A stretch of DNA of 64,000 bases from Formicarius rufipectus (GCA_013399695.1 VXAU01004757.1:275277-339276), one strand, 5' to 3'; numbered from the stretch's first letter, positions 51,101 through 63,100 are shown. Notes: generated from the letters alone by a model not told the origin. A program made the numbers and translations.

Positions 51101-51230
51101 AAACATTTTCATCCCATTTTTTACACGTCAGTAGGAAAGTGTTAGAAAAGAATAGAAAAGGCTAGAATTTCTCTCACAGAAAGGCTAGTGAAATACATGT
51201 TTGTGTTTTGCTTTTGCAACTTGGGTAAAA
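48165..51230. other. 3' UTR of the short isoform and intron of the long isoform
   Basis: About 3.1 kb. The part next to 51230 serves as 3' UTR when the alternative terminal exon is used, and is intron otherwise. Very AT-rich; no coding signal or transposon recognised. Confidence 0.75.
50391..50396 (-). terminator. Candidate poly(A) signal for the short PDLIM5 isoform
   Basis: AATAAA on the minus strand, about 835 bases past the stop of the alternative terminal exon. An ATTAAA variant at 50715-50720 lies closer. Position and motif only; no transcript evidence is available from sequence. Confidence 0.35.
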
Positions 51231-51324
51231 TCACTGGACATTAAGAACACGTGCTGAGACTTCATGGTGCCAGTCACGTAATTTTGTATATTTGGGGCTA
51301 ATGACGTGGCTGTGAATCTTTTCC
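51231..51324 (-). CDS. PDLIM5: PDLIM5 alternative terminal exon of the LIM-less short isoform
   Basis: Alternative last coding exon: one base completing Lys from the microexon, then 30 codons and TGA. The peptide contains the block SPKYTKLRDWHHEVSAR and ends LNVQ. From memory this matches the C-terminus of the short mammalian ENH isoforms that lack LIM domains and are known from heart and skeletal muscle. The acceptor ends TTTCCACAG and lies downstream of a (CTTT)n tract. Using this exon gives about 252 residues from this window plus the missing PDZ part. It stops before all LIM exons, so the product could bind alpha-actinin through PDZ but not kinases through LIM. A possible poly(A) signal lies at 50391-50396. 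Confidence 0.92.
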
Positions 51325-51352
51325 CTGTGGAAAGAAGTGATAGAAGAAAAAT

Positions 51353-51384
<32 letters not shown>

Positions 51385-51978
51385 AAGTTTGTCTTAAGCA
51401 GTTTTGCAAGTGAGCATGCAAACTCCATGCACTGTTCCTACCACTTTGTCTTCCTCTCTGCCAAAAAAGTAGGAACCAGTGTTAGTCAAAGTCAGTAGAA
51501 AAAGTCTCACTGACTTCAAGAACCATTAGATTTAGCCACTGGTTGGTGGCTCATTTTGAACAACGCGTACCCAAAAGCATGGAGACAGAGGACCCTCACT
51601 CACAGTCCAGAGCGACAACACCTTTCAGCTATGCCTTGCAATGTGATGCACACTCGCAAATCAAAAATGCCTGGTTAGCCTTAGGAAAAGGAAAGCACAT
51701 CAACAAGCTGACCTTATGCAGACAACAAACCAGTCCAAATTTGCAGAAAATCTCTGCACAAACTCCTGAACAAACTTTACTACTGGACTACATCAACACT
51801 TCTAAAAAGGTTTGTCTGTGGAGAAAAAGATCTTGATTTTCACATGCTGAAGTAAAAGGCCAAAAAAGAAGCAATGTTTTAAAAACACCCCTTGTCACAC
51901 AAATGCACCAAACACTACAAGTTAAGAATTAAGACATGCAAAGTAATAAAGTAATAAAAATGTAAAACATCAACTCAC
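51325..51978. other. PDLIM5 intron between microexon and short-isoform exon
   Basis: 654 bases. Holds the (GAAA)n microsatellite. An open frame of 97 codons on the plus strand (51543-51836) has no recognisable features. Confidence 0.8.
51353..51387. repeat. (GAAA)n microsatellite next to the short-isoform acceptor
   Basis: About seven copies of GAAA on the plus strand, so (CTTT)n in the transcript, ending some 27 bases upstream of the acceptor of exon 51231-51324. Together with the following TTTTTCTTCTATCACTTC it forms a pyrimidine tract of about 60 bases. Confidence 0.9.
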
Positions 51979-52015
51979 TTAGTCTTCTTTGCAGCTTCAT
52001 TTTCTGGTTCTTTCA
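51979..52015 (-). CDS. PDLIM5: PDLIM5 37-nt microexon, branch point between long and short isoforms
   Basis: Tiny exon, phase 1 to phase 2. With the flanking bases it reads M-KEPENEAAKKT-(N or K), which lines up residue for residue in length with the human segment after TGTEH (L-KESEADNTKKA). The acceptor is preceded by a run of about 14 T on the transcribed strand and ends TTTCAG; the donor is GTGAGT. It ends in AA, so any next base gives Lys or Asn and never a stop. It can join 51231-51324 (AA|G, short form) or any phase-2 exon downstream, including 31592-31770 (AA|T, long form). Small size and an unusual poly-T tract suggest regulated inclusion. The homology makes it a solid call. Confidence 0.88.
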
Positions 52016-53494
52016 CTGAAAGAAAAAAAAAAAAAAGGAAAACTTTTATTTTCTAAGGCACTAAAGACACTGTACCACCACACTGAGATTCTCTCCTGTG
52101 CCAAAAATTCATCACAGCAGGAAGTTACAAGAAGATTTGTTAGGATGCTTTGATTCTAAATATGCCTCAATGGACATGAGTTTGGTCTATACACTTCAAG
52201 AGCCACTTTGCTCATAGGATTACTGAAAAGTGGCTCTGCTGGTCTCTGCCCTTGCCTTTGGCCCATTCTCCATGCTGGCAATGAGAAAGGTGATTTGAGA
52301 AGGTGAAGATGAATGGAAGTTGAGAGGTATTTCTTTTGGACTAACCTCCAGTGGGTTTATATCAGGTGTTAATCCAAACATCTGTTTGCAGCCAAGCTAT
52401 GACCCATCAAGGTTCTAGAGGTCTGCACTGGGGATAAAGTAAATTCCCAGTTCTGATTGGCAAACCTAGTTGCAGTTATTTTTTACAGTATTTTCCTACA
52501 TGATAAATTTGTCACTACTTGATAACATGTTCTTCAAAGTTCAGTTCCTTACAAGGACTTACAAAGACTAATGAAAATAATCAAACACAGACAATGATCA
52601 TTAATAGACTAGCACAGCACAGAACTACAAAACAATCAGAAAACTGTCCAAATTCAGAGTATTTATCACACACTGACAATCATCCGTATGTGGGGAGATG
52701 TTATCACTGGCTACTAGACACAACTGACTGAGTCAAATCTGCCCCCAGGAAGAGGATCCAATTTCCTCAAAGCCTCCTTTTTACAGCACTAGCTGTGAAA
52801 AGCAGAAGAATGAGATAATCACCTCTACATTAGATGCCTCAGTCTGACCATGACTGAGCTCAAAGCTCCCGATGGCACTTCTGATGGTTTTTGCACAAAA
52901 TTACAAATCTCAGCCAGTGCCCAGTGCATTATAGTTGACAGCATAACATGAAATTGAAGTTTTACAGTAAAATTATATATCTGGGAATGAATCTTCTGCA
53001 CATCACCTGTTCCAGTGCACCAAAGCATGTAATCACACCACGGCATAATCAGAGAATGGAAACATAATCTGGGAATAAACTGAGGAACTATAGATTTGTG
53101 TTTGTAATTAGTTAAATCATTACAGATCACATGCTTTTGTATGACTGACAAAGACTTTCTACATGCCAGAAAAAAACCCTTCATTTGTTTTAAGGATAAC
53201 ATTTGAACACAAATGTTGCTGTTTTGATGATACAGGGCAGGGCGAGAAACAACAAATACATATCTCCCAACATCTTTGCAAGTAGAAATGGAAATTTTAA
53301 TACTTACCTAGAATGTGATAATTCAAGTTAATCAGGAATAATGTTCAGTACTGTATGTATGCTCAGCTATTTAGTGATCGCAGGAGTTTTATAACACTAT
53401 TTTCCTTTTACTCCCTCCCCTCACCCCCAGCTTTTAAAAACACTTATCAGTTCAAGGTCATTAGCTTCTATTTTATTGACACCAAGCTACTCAC
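52016..53494. other. PDLIM5 intron upstream of the microexon
   Basis: About 1.5 kb with a perfect GTGAGT donor. The A run at 52023-52036 (poly-T in the transcript) is the microexon's pyrimidine tract. Nothing else seen. Confidence 0.85.
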
Positions 53495-53667
53495 TATGAT
53501 CAGTGCCGGTGATTTGGGCAAGGATGCGGAAAGAGCGGGACTGGGTGGTGCCTGTCCGGGGATGCCAGTCTTCGGTGTCCTCGATCAGGCGCTTCTTGCT
53601 GGCATCACTGTGGGTGGGCGTGTGGTAAAACTCCGTATAGCTATCCATGATGTGCTTCCGTGGGGGG
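53495..53667 (-). CDS. PDLIM5: PDLIM5 conserved linker exon with the RSFRILAQITGT block (173 nt)
   Basis: Encodes 57 codons from PPRKHIMDSYTEFYH to QITGTDH, phase 2 to phase 1. This block is the best conserved part of the Enigma-family linker: THSDASKKRLIEDTEDW followed by TQSRSFRILAQITGT, shared with LDB3 and PDLIM7. The acceptor is a CTCTCC-rich tract ending ACAG and the donor is a near-perfect GTGAGT. The exon ends with a single base, A. That base combines with the 37-nt microexon to make Met, or with the alternative inner acceptor of 48030-48164 to make Asn. All splice forms visible in this window should contain this exon. Confidence 0.96.
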
Positions 53668-56600
53668 CTGTGTCAAGGAGAGGGGAGAGCAGTTAGTGGA
53701 AAGCTTCAGACTTTGGGTAGCTACAAAGACATGGGCAGAACTGTGACTTTGCACAGTGTTTAAAGGCAGCTTCTGCATTCCGATACAGAAGCGCAGCAGT
53801 TCAGGCCCACCTGAACACAGATTCAGTTCTTTGGACCAAACACAGCTTTTTAACAACTCTAACCGAAATATTAGGACCCGTTTCACTGACAGAACATTTG
53901 AAACAGTAAAAGGATTACCAAGACATTCACATGCTCAAACTTTTACCGTTTGGGCGGGTTTTTCCTTGGAGGTGACAGAGTAAGACAGCAAGAGAAAGTT
54001 TTCCCAGCATACACAGGAAAAGGAGAAGAAGAAAACAAGAAATTAAGTCAGAAAGCTGAAATAGAAGTGTAGCTAATTATTCTATTGAATTAGTTTTGCA
54101 AGAAAGGGCGCTAAAATCCAATTAACAGTGATATGCTCATTCTACCCACTAAAACTACTTCACAGAACAACTCTTCTTAAACGCATAGTGATTTCCTTAC
54201 AGGATGAGAGGGATATTTGTTTTGGTAAAGCAGGGTAGTCTACCTAGTCAGGTCAGGTCCTGCTTGACAAATTCTCTCCTTCACTCAGAAAAGGCAAACC
54301 ACAACTGTGTGCATGTGCAAGGGCCACATAGTACACATGAAGTCTTTTACACTTAGTGAAGCCTGGATCAGAACCAGGCCATTTGAAAGCACAGACATCA
54401 ATGTTTGGAACATAATAAGGAGATACCCTCTTTGAAGGACAAAAAAGTAGGGTGATTGTTTCATCTGGAAATTTTTCCTACAATAACCTATATGCTATTA
54501 TCAATCCTTGCACTAGTAGACTTGCAGGAATACAGGATGGAAAAAACACGTAATGGCACTAGTCAGTTTAGGAAAGGGAACAAAAGACTCAAACTATATG
54601 ACCTACTCCTAAATTCTACATTTGTTATTTCAAAGCATTAACCTTTAAGACCCTATAAGAGTACATGTACTTTTACATAATGTAGAGGAGAAAAGCTGTG
54701 CAAAACTAGCTCCTAAAACATAAAACTTCTAACAATTATTGAACCCCAAAACTCAACAAAATGTTATAAGTCACTTTTATTTTTGCCACTACTTTCTCAC
54801 TGCACTTTTAATGTCCAAACTACTTCTGGTCAAGAAAGGAGCAAAATATGAGTGAGAATGATGTTAACTGTAACAAGTAAGAATTAGACCCATTCAATGG
54901 AACACATTAGTAAATACTTATGCTTAAAAAATACTTAATACTTCAAAGAGTGTGAAAGGTATGACAAAATTATATCAAGACATTGAATTCGTGGTCACAC
55001 AGCATTAGTGAAGTGCATGTATCACACATCAAAATTACTAATGGAGAGAGAAGTACAGAAAAAAAATGGTATTTTCAGGATGAAGAACAAGGAGTACATA
55101 GAAATATTAAATAAAGTATCTAAATCATTAATAGCAAAAATACAATCTGAAAATTAAAACAGTACTTAAATGTGTGGAAATAGATGAAAATGTAATTATT
55201 TATATGGAGTCTACTGCATTCTAGCAACTTCCACAGTGAAATCAGTAGTGTTTCACATTTGTTGAAGGTGGTATAAAGGAAAAGTTCCTCTGACTTCTCT
55301 TGTGGATCCTACCGGACCCTCTTTTAAGGCTTGAGTCTACTAGTAATTACTCACTGAGACAACAAGGTGGTGCCAGAGACAAAGGAAAATTCAATGAGAC
55401 AGGCTCTCCCTTAACTCAGTGTTGAGGCAAAGGGAAAAAAGGCCAATAAAAGCTCAAACATTTTTCATCCTAATATGCACAAATCACAGTATATGGATGC
55501 TATTTTCATTTTTCCTATATGAATTCAGAATCCAGCCCTTCATTCCACAGTTCTCAAAGCAAGACCACACAAATGTTTTGTAGAAGAAAAATAAGCTGTA
55601 AAATGTAGCACACTGAAAGGCAAAATCACATCATGTCCAATGCAGACAAAATAATTTATTACACTAAGAAAAGCTGAAGCTGTTTTGCAAAATTTAAATA
55701 TATTACTCTTTAAGAGCTATAATTTTGCAAAACGAGAATACATGCTGGTTATTCCAACAGGAAAAATGACCATAATTCAAGTCCAGTGCTGTCGATACTA
55801 ACTTTGTCACTGTTGTTATCTGCAAGGGAAAAAAAAGTATTTGATATGTTAATTCATTCTTTGCTGCTCAATATACTATAGGAGTTTCCGAATCCAAGCA
55901 CTGGTAAAGTCATATATCATGTAAGTCAAACTTACAATCATCAAGAGAACCTATAAGGGAAAATTTTAGCCCAGCTGCACTTAAACTGAGTGAAGTCTAC
56001 AGACATCTTACCTGTTTTAAGCAGCAGGCACATCTTTATGCAAGAGTTGGCAAGAAGGTCTTGATAAAAGTGCAATTGCACACAGCCTATAAAAGGCAAA
56101 TTGCCTACTTTCTAAGCCAGGACTAAAGGGAAACAAAACCTCTTTTCCCATCCTGCAGTCAAACAGTTCATATCCTGAACGCAGTTTGAGGGAAGCCAAG
56201 AGGAAGGGAGGATATTGTGAGTGCAACAAGATGCATGTCTGAAGAACTACATTTGCTCAACATTGCCATCTATGAACACAACACAAATTGCTTGTCTTCT
56301 TGTTTGGATAAAATGAATCACAGAATACAGAAGCAAAATAGAATCCATTTCAGACTAATGAATTATTCCAAACATTAGTGTTTCTGATATCTCATAAATG
56401 TCATTCATACCATTTTAAATGGGGAGATAGTTAAGCATCATTGTAGAAATTTTTTTTCTATGTAAAATTAAGTAGTGTAGCCCCAGACTAATATAATCAC
56501 CTTAGTGGTTTTGTCTGCTTGCTTTTGTTTTGTGCCTTAGGACTGCAAAGACAATTAAACATCCTAAACACACTATTATAAGAAAGACTGCATAATAAAG

Positions 56601-58396
56601 TAGGTTTTTACAGCTCTAAAATGTTTTCAAGCTTTCCCAAACTAGATCTGCAAGGTTGACAGTGAGACAGGGATTTCTTCACCTCTCAGCTGTGATTATT
56701 CATCTTCTTGGTTGGTATTATTCATCCTCTAATTAAGGTAGGGCACATAGTAGTGCTCACCTAGTCATCATATATTGGTTGTCAAGTGCTTACTCTATGC
56801 CTGCAGCACTTCCTTCCAGGAAACTACTTTTGTTGCTATTGTTCCTCTTTTTTAGTACTAATTGCTGGCTTTGAACACTCCTTACACAGTTATTTGCTAA
56901 AACAGTATTCCTGGAAAGATAAGAGACGGTTTGCTAAAGTGTACTCAACAATTCTACCAGCACTGAGCAAGTCCTTGGAATCTCCTGATTTCATACCACT
57001 TCTATGCAGAGTGGATTCCTGCCACCAGCTGTTTAAGAAAGGGCTGGAAGTCACCATGACTACAGTGTGATATAAAATGCATATGGACTGCATTTTATGA
57101 GTCCACATATGGGAAACATTTGTACGACCATATAAAGAGAATAGATACCTAAGTTGAGAAGCTCAACTGAAACTGCAATTTATTCAGTATTTTAGCTGAC
57201 ATGGATGTTTACCTTTTTGTAGGATTCTTCATGCACTTTACATACTGAGAGAATATGAGAGGAAAGAGGCACAAGGCCTATTCTTCCAGTCCCTTTCCTT
57301 TGTGGAATGGGGAATAGTAACCACAGCTTCCAAGTTTTAAGCCCAGGTTGAAATTGTTAAGACTGAAGAGAAACCTACAGCTCCCCTCCTGCCCTTTTTA
57401 TTATGTAATTCAACCTGCTGGACACTGCTGCTAGGCACAGAGGCCAATTGGGATGAGACTGCTTGTGTCCAGCCTCCTCCTCTCCCCACAGCACATCAGC
57501 TGCTAGGAATCAGTCCCTGTGGTGCTGCAGCTCCCAAACCTTGCCGTGGAATTTCTGGGAGACCCCACGGCATTCCCAGCCACAATCTTGCTGCAGGTCT
57601 GAGTTCCCAGGATTGCTGCTGAACTCAATTTAATTTACTAATCCATTGTTTACTAGCCTAGATACTACACCAGATATAGTATAAGCCTTTTATGCTACCT
57701 TACAGTCCCTTGAATGTTCAGTTCCCAATATGCACTTTAATCTAAACAATTATTTGAATATGGAAATTACTCATATTTTAAACATGCATTGCTTTCTTAG
57801 GGTAAAGGTTAAATTTTAAGTTGAGCACTGAATTACATTAGAGCACTGCAAAAAACCTGCTCAACCCCGACAACTTTCTTGAATAAATCTTAAAAGTTTT
57901 TTTCCTGTGTTGTGCAGAGAAGTAATGAGACATCTGGCCCTTTGTCTTCCTCCTGGGATCTTTTTCCATCTTTTCTGCCAGGACCGTGCGATCACAGCAC
58001 CCTTGACGCTTCTTGACAGACAGCTCTACATTTTTGAGTGCCTGCTGCTTTCAGTCACTGTATTGGGTATCAAAATACACAGTGAGACATGGACACTGAA
58101 ATTAATACCAGGCTTGTTGTAAGGTCCAGAATACACCACGTAAAGCACTTTGTGGTCCTTGTTCAATTTAGTTGTGACACTCTGTAAACTGTCATTCATG
58201 AGAAAAAACATCACCAAAAGTCTGCCTAGGCCCTTCAAAGCACCCCTTCCACAATGCAAGTTCCTTCGGAGAGATTTGCTTCTGAGGATGGAACGGCTTC
58301 TCCAAGTTGTGTTTCGCTCAGCCCTTAAACAAGCCTAGCTTTTTTCCTGTGAGGAAAAAAAACCCTCACAGCAAAAAAAGAAAAAATCCCACCTAC
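53668..58396. other. PDLIM5 4.7-kb intron in the linker
   Basis: AT-rich, no transposon recognised. One exon-like open segment on the minus strand at 58109-58181 is described among the findings; its phases do not fit a simple insertion here. Confidence 0.8.
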
Positions 58397-58809
58397 CCAT
58401 TTTGCTGTTTACTCTCCCCCTGGTTTTCTTTGAATCCTCGTCGTGGCCCCTCGGCTACATCCTGGGCGCCGTCGCCGGCAGATGCGCTTGGGACGGCATT
58501 GTGCGGGGCGGGCTGCCGTGGGACATTAACTGCAGGTTTAGCAGCGCTCGGCACGGGTGGCCACTGCTCAGGGTTAGGCTTGTTGTTAACATGCAGTCCG
58601 GGCGCGGCAAATGGGGCCGGAGCAGCAGCCGACACCTGGGCCGGGGTGAATGCGGAGGATGGTGATGGGATGGAGGTGACTTTGTTGGAAGTCACCGCTC
58701 CAAACGGCCTTGGTGTCTTATTGTAAGCCACGCTCGCTGTGGCAGTGACTTTGGGTGCAACAGCAGAGGCAATGGTGGGCACAGGTTTAACTACTTCAGT
58801 AGGTTCTCC
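58397..58809 (-). CDS. PDLIM5: PDLIM5 large linker exon (413 nt)
   Basis: Largest coding exon here: 137 codons plus two bases, phase 0 to phase 2. The translation starts GEPTEVVKPVPT and is rich in Pro, Ala, Ser and Thr, as expected for the disordered linker between PDZ and LIM domains. Conserved family blocks include VAYNKTPRPFG (about codons 28-38), then a VTSIPSPSSAFTPA block (about codons 44-57), and near the end the AVNVPRQP and SKQQN blocks. The acceptor is pyrimidine-rich ending ATAG; the donor is GTAGGT. The exon is clearly more GC- and CpG-rich than the surrounding introns. In mammals parts of this exon are skipped in some isoforms; nothing in the sequence decides whether that happens here. 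Confidence 0.96.
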
Positions 58810-60080
58810 CTATGTGAGATGAAAAACAAAAAAGAAACACACAAAACCACGCCAAACGCATGCACATTCCTCAGCAGGGACTCTCACTGTTCTCAGAGGA
58901 GACAACCCACCTAACGTGAAAAAGGGAAGCAGAGAAGCAAGCTTTACCAAGACTGCAGCCATGAAATGTATGGAAAAACAATCCAAGCCATGCATTTTAG
59001 AAAAGGAAACAATGCAAATGTACACAATGAATATGAAATTCCATGATGCTAACTCCTCTCATCATATCCAAAACAGACACCCCACCAATCAAAGTCAAAA
59101 GAAACTGAAAAACCGCTCTATTGCAAAACCCACAGGGTAACTCATGGAAAAAAAAAACTAACATTTTTTATAAAAATCAACATTCCATCTCTCGAACCAA
59201 GTTTGAGATACACACGTGTCCATACACAAATGGGATGTGAATGTGTACACACACACTGTACGTACTGATCTGCTGGTAAGACTCTTAAGAGCAGAACCAG
59301 AGGACACTGATGGCTCCCCAATGTCCCATATACCCTTGTCAGATCAATACACAAAAAGTGTGGGTAGGTTTTTGTTTTGTTTTGTTTTTTTTTTTTTTTG
59401 TGCTGGGATCTATGTTTCAACATTGTGGTTCCCAAATTGTGGGAATTCAAAGTCACAGTCAGCAGACCATACTACACATTATTTATGTCCACCAGAGAGT
59501 ATTTTCAAGTTTGCAAACAGCCTTCTTAGCAAAAAGGGGGGGGGTTGAAACAGTTGCATAGAAAAAAAAAACACTAGAAAAACTCAAGAACAAGTAGATC
59601 TCCAGGGCTTTAAGGAAAGTGAGGGGACTTGTTCTCCCAAACTGTAATATTTGGATAAGTTTCTTTCAAATACAAAGAAAGATCTTAGTGTCCTTTAAAA
59701 AAAAAAAATCCCCCAAAATAAAGAAAAAAGTCACCACCAAAAAAATAAAATCCTACCTACTTCTGTTTCTCTCTTAGGTACAGAGGGAAACATCAGCAGT
59801 ATCTTTCTAAACAAAAAAAAAAAAAANNNNNNNNNNNNNNNNNNNNNNNNNNNNNNNNNNNNNNNNNNNNNNNNNNTTTTGATAAACATTTGCCAGGTCT
59901 CTCCATATTTTTTAGGAGCAGAAAAAAAAATGCTGTAATATTCTTAATGTAACACAAGGAAAACAAGCATGTTATATTGAAAGAAAGTTTGAATGACAGT
60001 GCTTATCAATAACAGGGTTGGACAGATGGATATCAGTTGATGCCACATGCTACCTTTCTTGGTTGTGAGGATTAACATAC
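58810..60080. other. PDLIM5 intron with assembly gap
   Basis: About 1.3 kb. Contains a T-rich tract (59368-59400), a G run (59537-59545), a poly-A stretch running into the gap, and the gap itself. No exon seen. Confidence 0.8.
59827..59876. other. Assembly gap of 50 N
   Basis: Fifty unknown bases, preceded by an A run and followed by TTTT. A fixed-size placeholder is likely, so the true length is unknown. It interrupts an intron and no known exon. Confidence 0.98.
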
Positions 60081-60123
60081 CTTTGGTACATGAATAAGAT
60101 CAGGTTTTTGCACAGAAGCCACT
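60081..60123 (-). CDS. PDLIM5: PDLIM5 exon just after the PDZ domain (43 nt)
   Basis: Short linker exon encoding the segment that follows the PDZ domain. It starts in phase 2 (one base completes an upstream codon), then has 14 codons reading VASVQKPDLIHVPK, and ends in phase 0. The acceptor is a strong pyrimidine tract ending CCAG and the donor is GTATGT. The corresponding human segment is of the same length and pattern, ending in a lysine before GEP. It joins in frame to 58397-58809. The preceding exon must end in two bases, consistent with an Arg codon as in human. It lies 204 bases upstream, in transcript order, of an assembly gap in the following intron. Confidence 0.9.
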
Positions 60124-63100
60124 CTGGAAGAGGAAAAAGATAAATATATTTGTAAAACACAAATTCTTTAATCATTTCCTTGTTCCACCTCACCATGTCC
60201 ACCCACAGATACACAAAATATTTAATTTCATTTCCTCTAAATGAAATAAGAAATAGTCAAGTTAAACCTAGAACACTATTGTTAATACAAAGAAAAGGCA
60301 AAACCAAATCTAATTAATTTGTCCAGATACATGTTAGGAACTTTAGGATCTATCATCAAGTACTATTCGATTTATAAATTCATAATTCTCCATCACCAGT
60401 TAGAAGAGTTTGACTCCAATTTGTTTCCTGTTTTCTATCCTTTCTCAAGAAGCCATATACCTAACTCAAAAGCTCAGGTCAGATAAACTGCATTTTAAAT
60501 AGTGTATAACCTATATACAGGCATAAAACAGAAAGCTTTCTTTTAGAACAACAGCAACAAGAATAATTCTGAAGAGCTAAGCAAATAATACAGAAACTTT
60601 CTGCGCACTCTTTGGTTTTCAAAAGTAAGGTTAACGTCACTTGAACTCTACAGTAGATGGCAAAAAAACTTCACCCAAACAATAGGCACATTGAAACTGC
60701 TGTGAGGTGGTGGGAAGGAAAGGAAGTATCACAACAGAAACTATTAAGTAGATAAAGAATTGATTGATTTTATTATACCTAAAGTGAAATGGCAATGTGT
60801 TACAAGTAAAAGGCATCTTACTTGATTGGGTTTTTTTTCAGATTTTTGTATATTTAAATTCAAAAACACACACACTAAATTAAAAAATAAATTAAAAATG
60901 CAGCAAAAAATATGATACAGTAACATTTTGCTTGCCAACACTGCTGCTGATACACTTGAGTGTTTTCATGCTGTAAAAAGTGGCTTCTTGACATGTTTCA
61001 AAACATTTTTGGCCATATTTGGGAGCTGCTTGGAGAAGCAGTCACCCCTAACGATCCATGAACCAGCAATCATATCCTGCCTGAAATCATACAACCCTGA
61101 TTTCCAACACAACTTCTGAACAAGGCTTTGAATAACTGGAGTCTCATTTCCAAAAGATAGTTTGGTAGGGAGATAAAAAGGTTAATTTAATTGAGGATCA
61201 GCTAATAGAGGCTATAATTTTTAAAACACTTCTATTGTACAAAGCTTTTCAATTTTTACCAAGAATATGTGGAGAGCTAGAATTGAATTTGGCACACTTG
61301 TTATTTTTAACCACTCTTTATTTTCCATTTTGTTCTCCTTCCCCTTCTCCCCCCACCTTCTTTTTACTATTTTTTTTTTCCACAATATTTACTCCTCTCC
61401 TTAGTCATTTGGCCCTCAGTGCTCATCAGATTCCAGCAAGAGGAATCCAGCTGGCAAGTTCAGTAGCTGATCTACAAAAAGGGAAATACATATAATCCAG
61501 ATTCTATGTCAGCAGGAAAAAATGCATAACACGAGAAGATGATCTTCTGCACTTTGCTTTCACCACTCGTGCATCGCTGCTGACACACATTATGTCCACA
61601 ACAACAGCAATTCTCAACAGAGAGAGGGTTTTGTCCACCCTGGGGAATAGGTCCATTCTCCCCTTTCCCACAGAGTGTGCAGCCTATGAAAAGCCAGACC
61701 TCTGGCCCTCCACAGCACTAGGGTGCATCATTAATCACTCCTAATTGCCGAGTTGTCAATTTGCAGCAACAAAAGCAACAGAGGGAAGAAAAATGCCAAT
61801 ACATATGGAAACTCTTCTCTGCTTTTTAAGATAAGAGTTAGAAGGAAATGGGCATCTTGCTTCATATCTTATGTATACTCATTTTTTGATAAAGTAACTT
61901 GAACTGTTTTATGTCTTTAAGCTGATCCAAAAGGAAAATGTAGGAAGACTTGAATCATGAATGTCAACTACCATATTTCATGCTTGACAAAATAAAAAAC
62001 TTCTCTTTGTTAATGCTGGACCTTGAAGATTCAGTCTTATAAAAGGTGCATACTTAATTTTTTTTTGTTTTTACAAAATAATTAAATACGAGTTTGCAAT
62101 GGATGAGATTGCTCTGCACTCATAAATACAGCATTGAGCAATGGTATTTCAAACCATTATTACCAGATGACCTGAAGACATACTTTTCAAAATTCATCTT
62201 CAAAAATATCATACAAAGAAAGAAAAAGAAAGGGTGAAAAAAAGGCTTGATAATCAAAATGTTCACAATGTTCCTTTTAAATAGTGGAGTGAGACAACAT
62301 AACATTACTTTATTTCCCCCACAAACATACTTGAAACAAGGACATAAATATGTGTGCCCTAGACATACTTCAATCAGTTTAACTTGGCCTTGTTAACTTC
62401 AGACCATAAGCAGACTAAAATCAATGATTTATCCTGTATTGTAAAAAGAAAATGCTCACCCAGAAAACTGAGCCACTAAGACTGTAATGTGAAAAATGCA
62501 TGGTGGTTAGACAAGACAGTACAAAAGGAAATGCACACTTCAAGCTGAAAAGCAAAACACATCCAACACACACATTTAAGAAAATGTCTCCATCAGGGAT
62601 ATTTCCTTTAAGATTTTCATAGATACTACCAAGTTGCACAGGCAGAAAATAATTAAACTGCATAATCTTTTACATTTTGTAGCTGTTAGCACTTCATTTG
62701 CCACTTAGCAATTAAACAGATTAGCATTTCATGCTGGTTTGGTCCCATTGAATGTATGAATAACTGATGATAAAGGTTTCCAGAATGAGATGACACACTT
62801 GCCCTGTTAGTGCTTACTAGAAAAAGAAGGATGGCTTGAAGCATGATATTTTCCAAATGATTTTAAACTAGCAGTTCAGCATGTCAGTTTATGCAATACT
62901 TTCAATAACATACAAACAAAGCAAAGACATAAAAGCTCAGTATAAAGGCATATTATAAACAACTCACACAAAAGACCTTGGCAAATGGTTACAGTATCAA
63001 ACTTAATAAGAAGAATTATAAACAACAAAACCAGAAGCAGCAGACATCACTCACTGACATACTAGTATTGAAAATAAGAGTGCACCAATTTTTCACCCAG

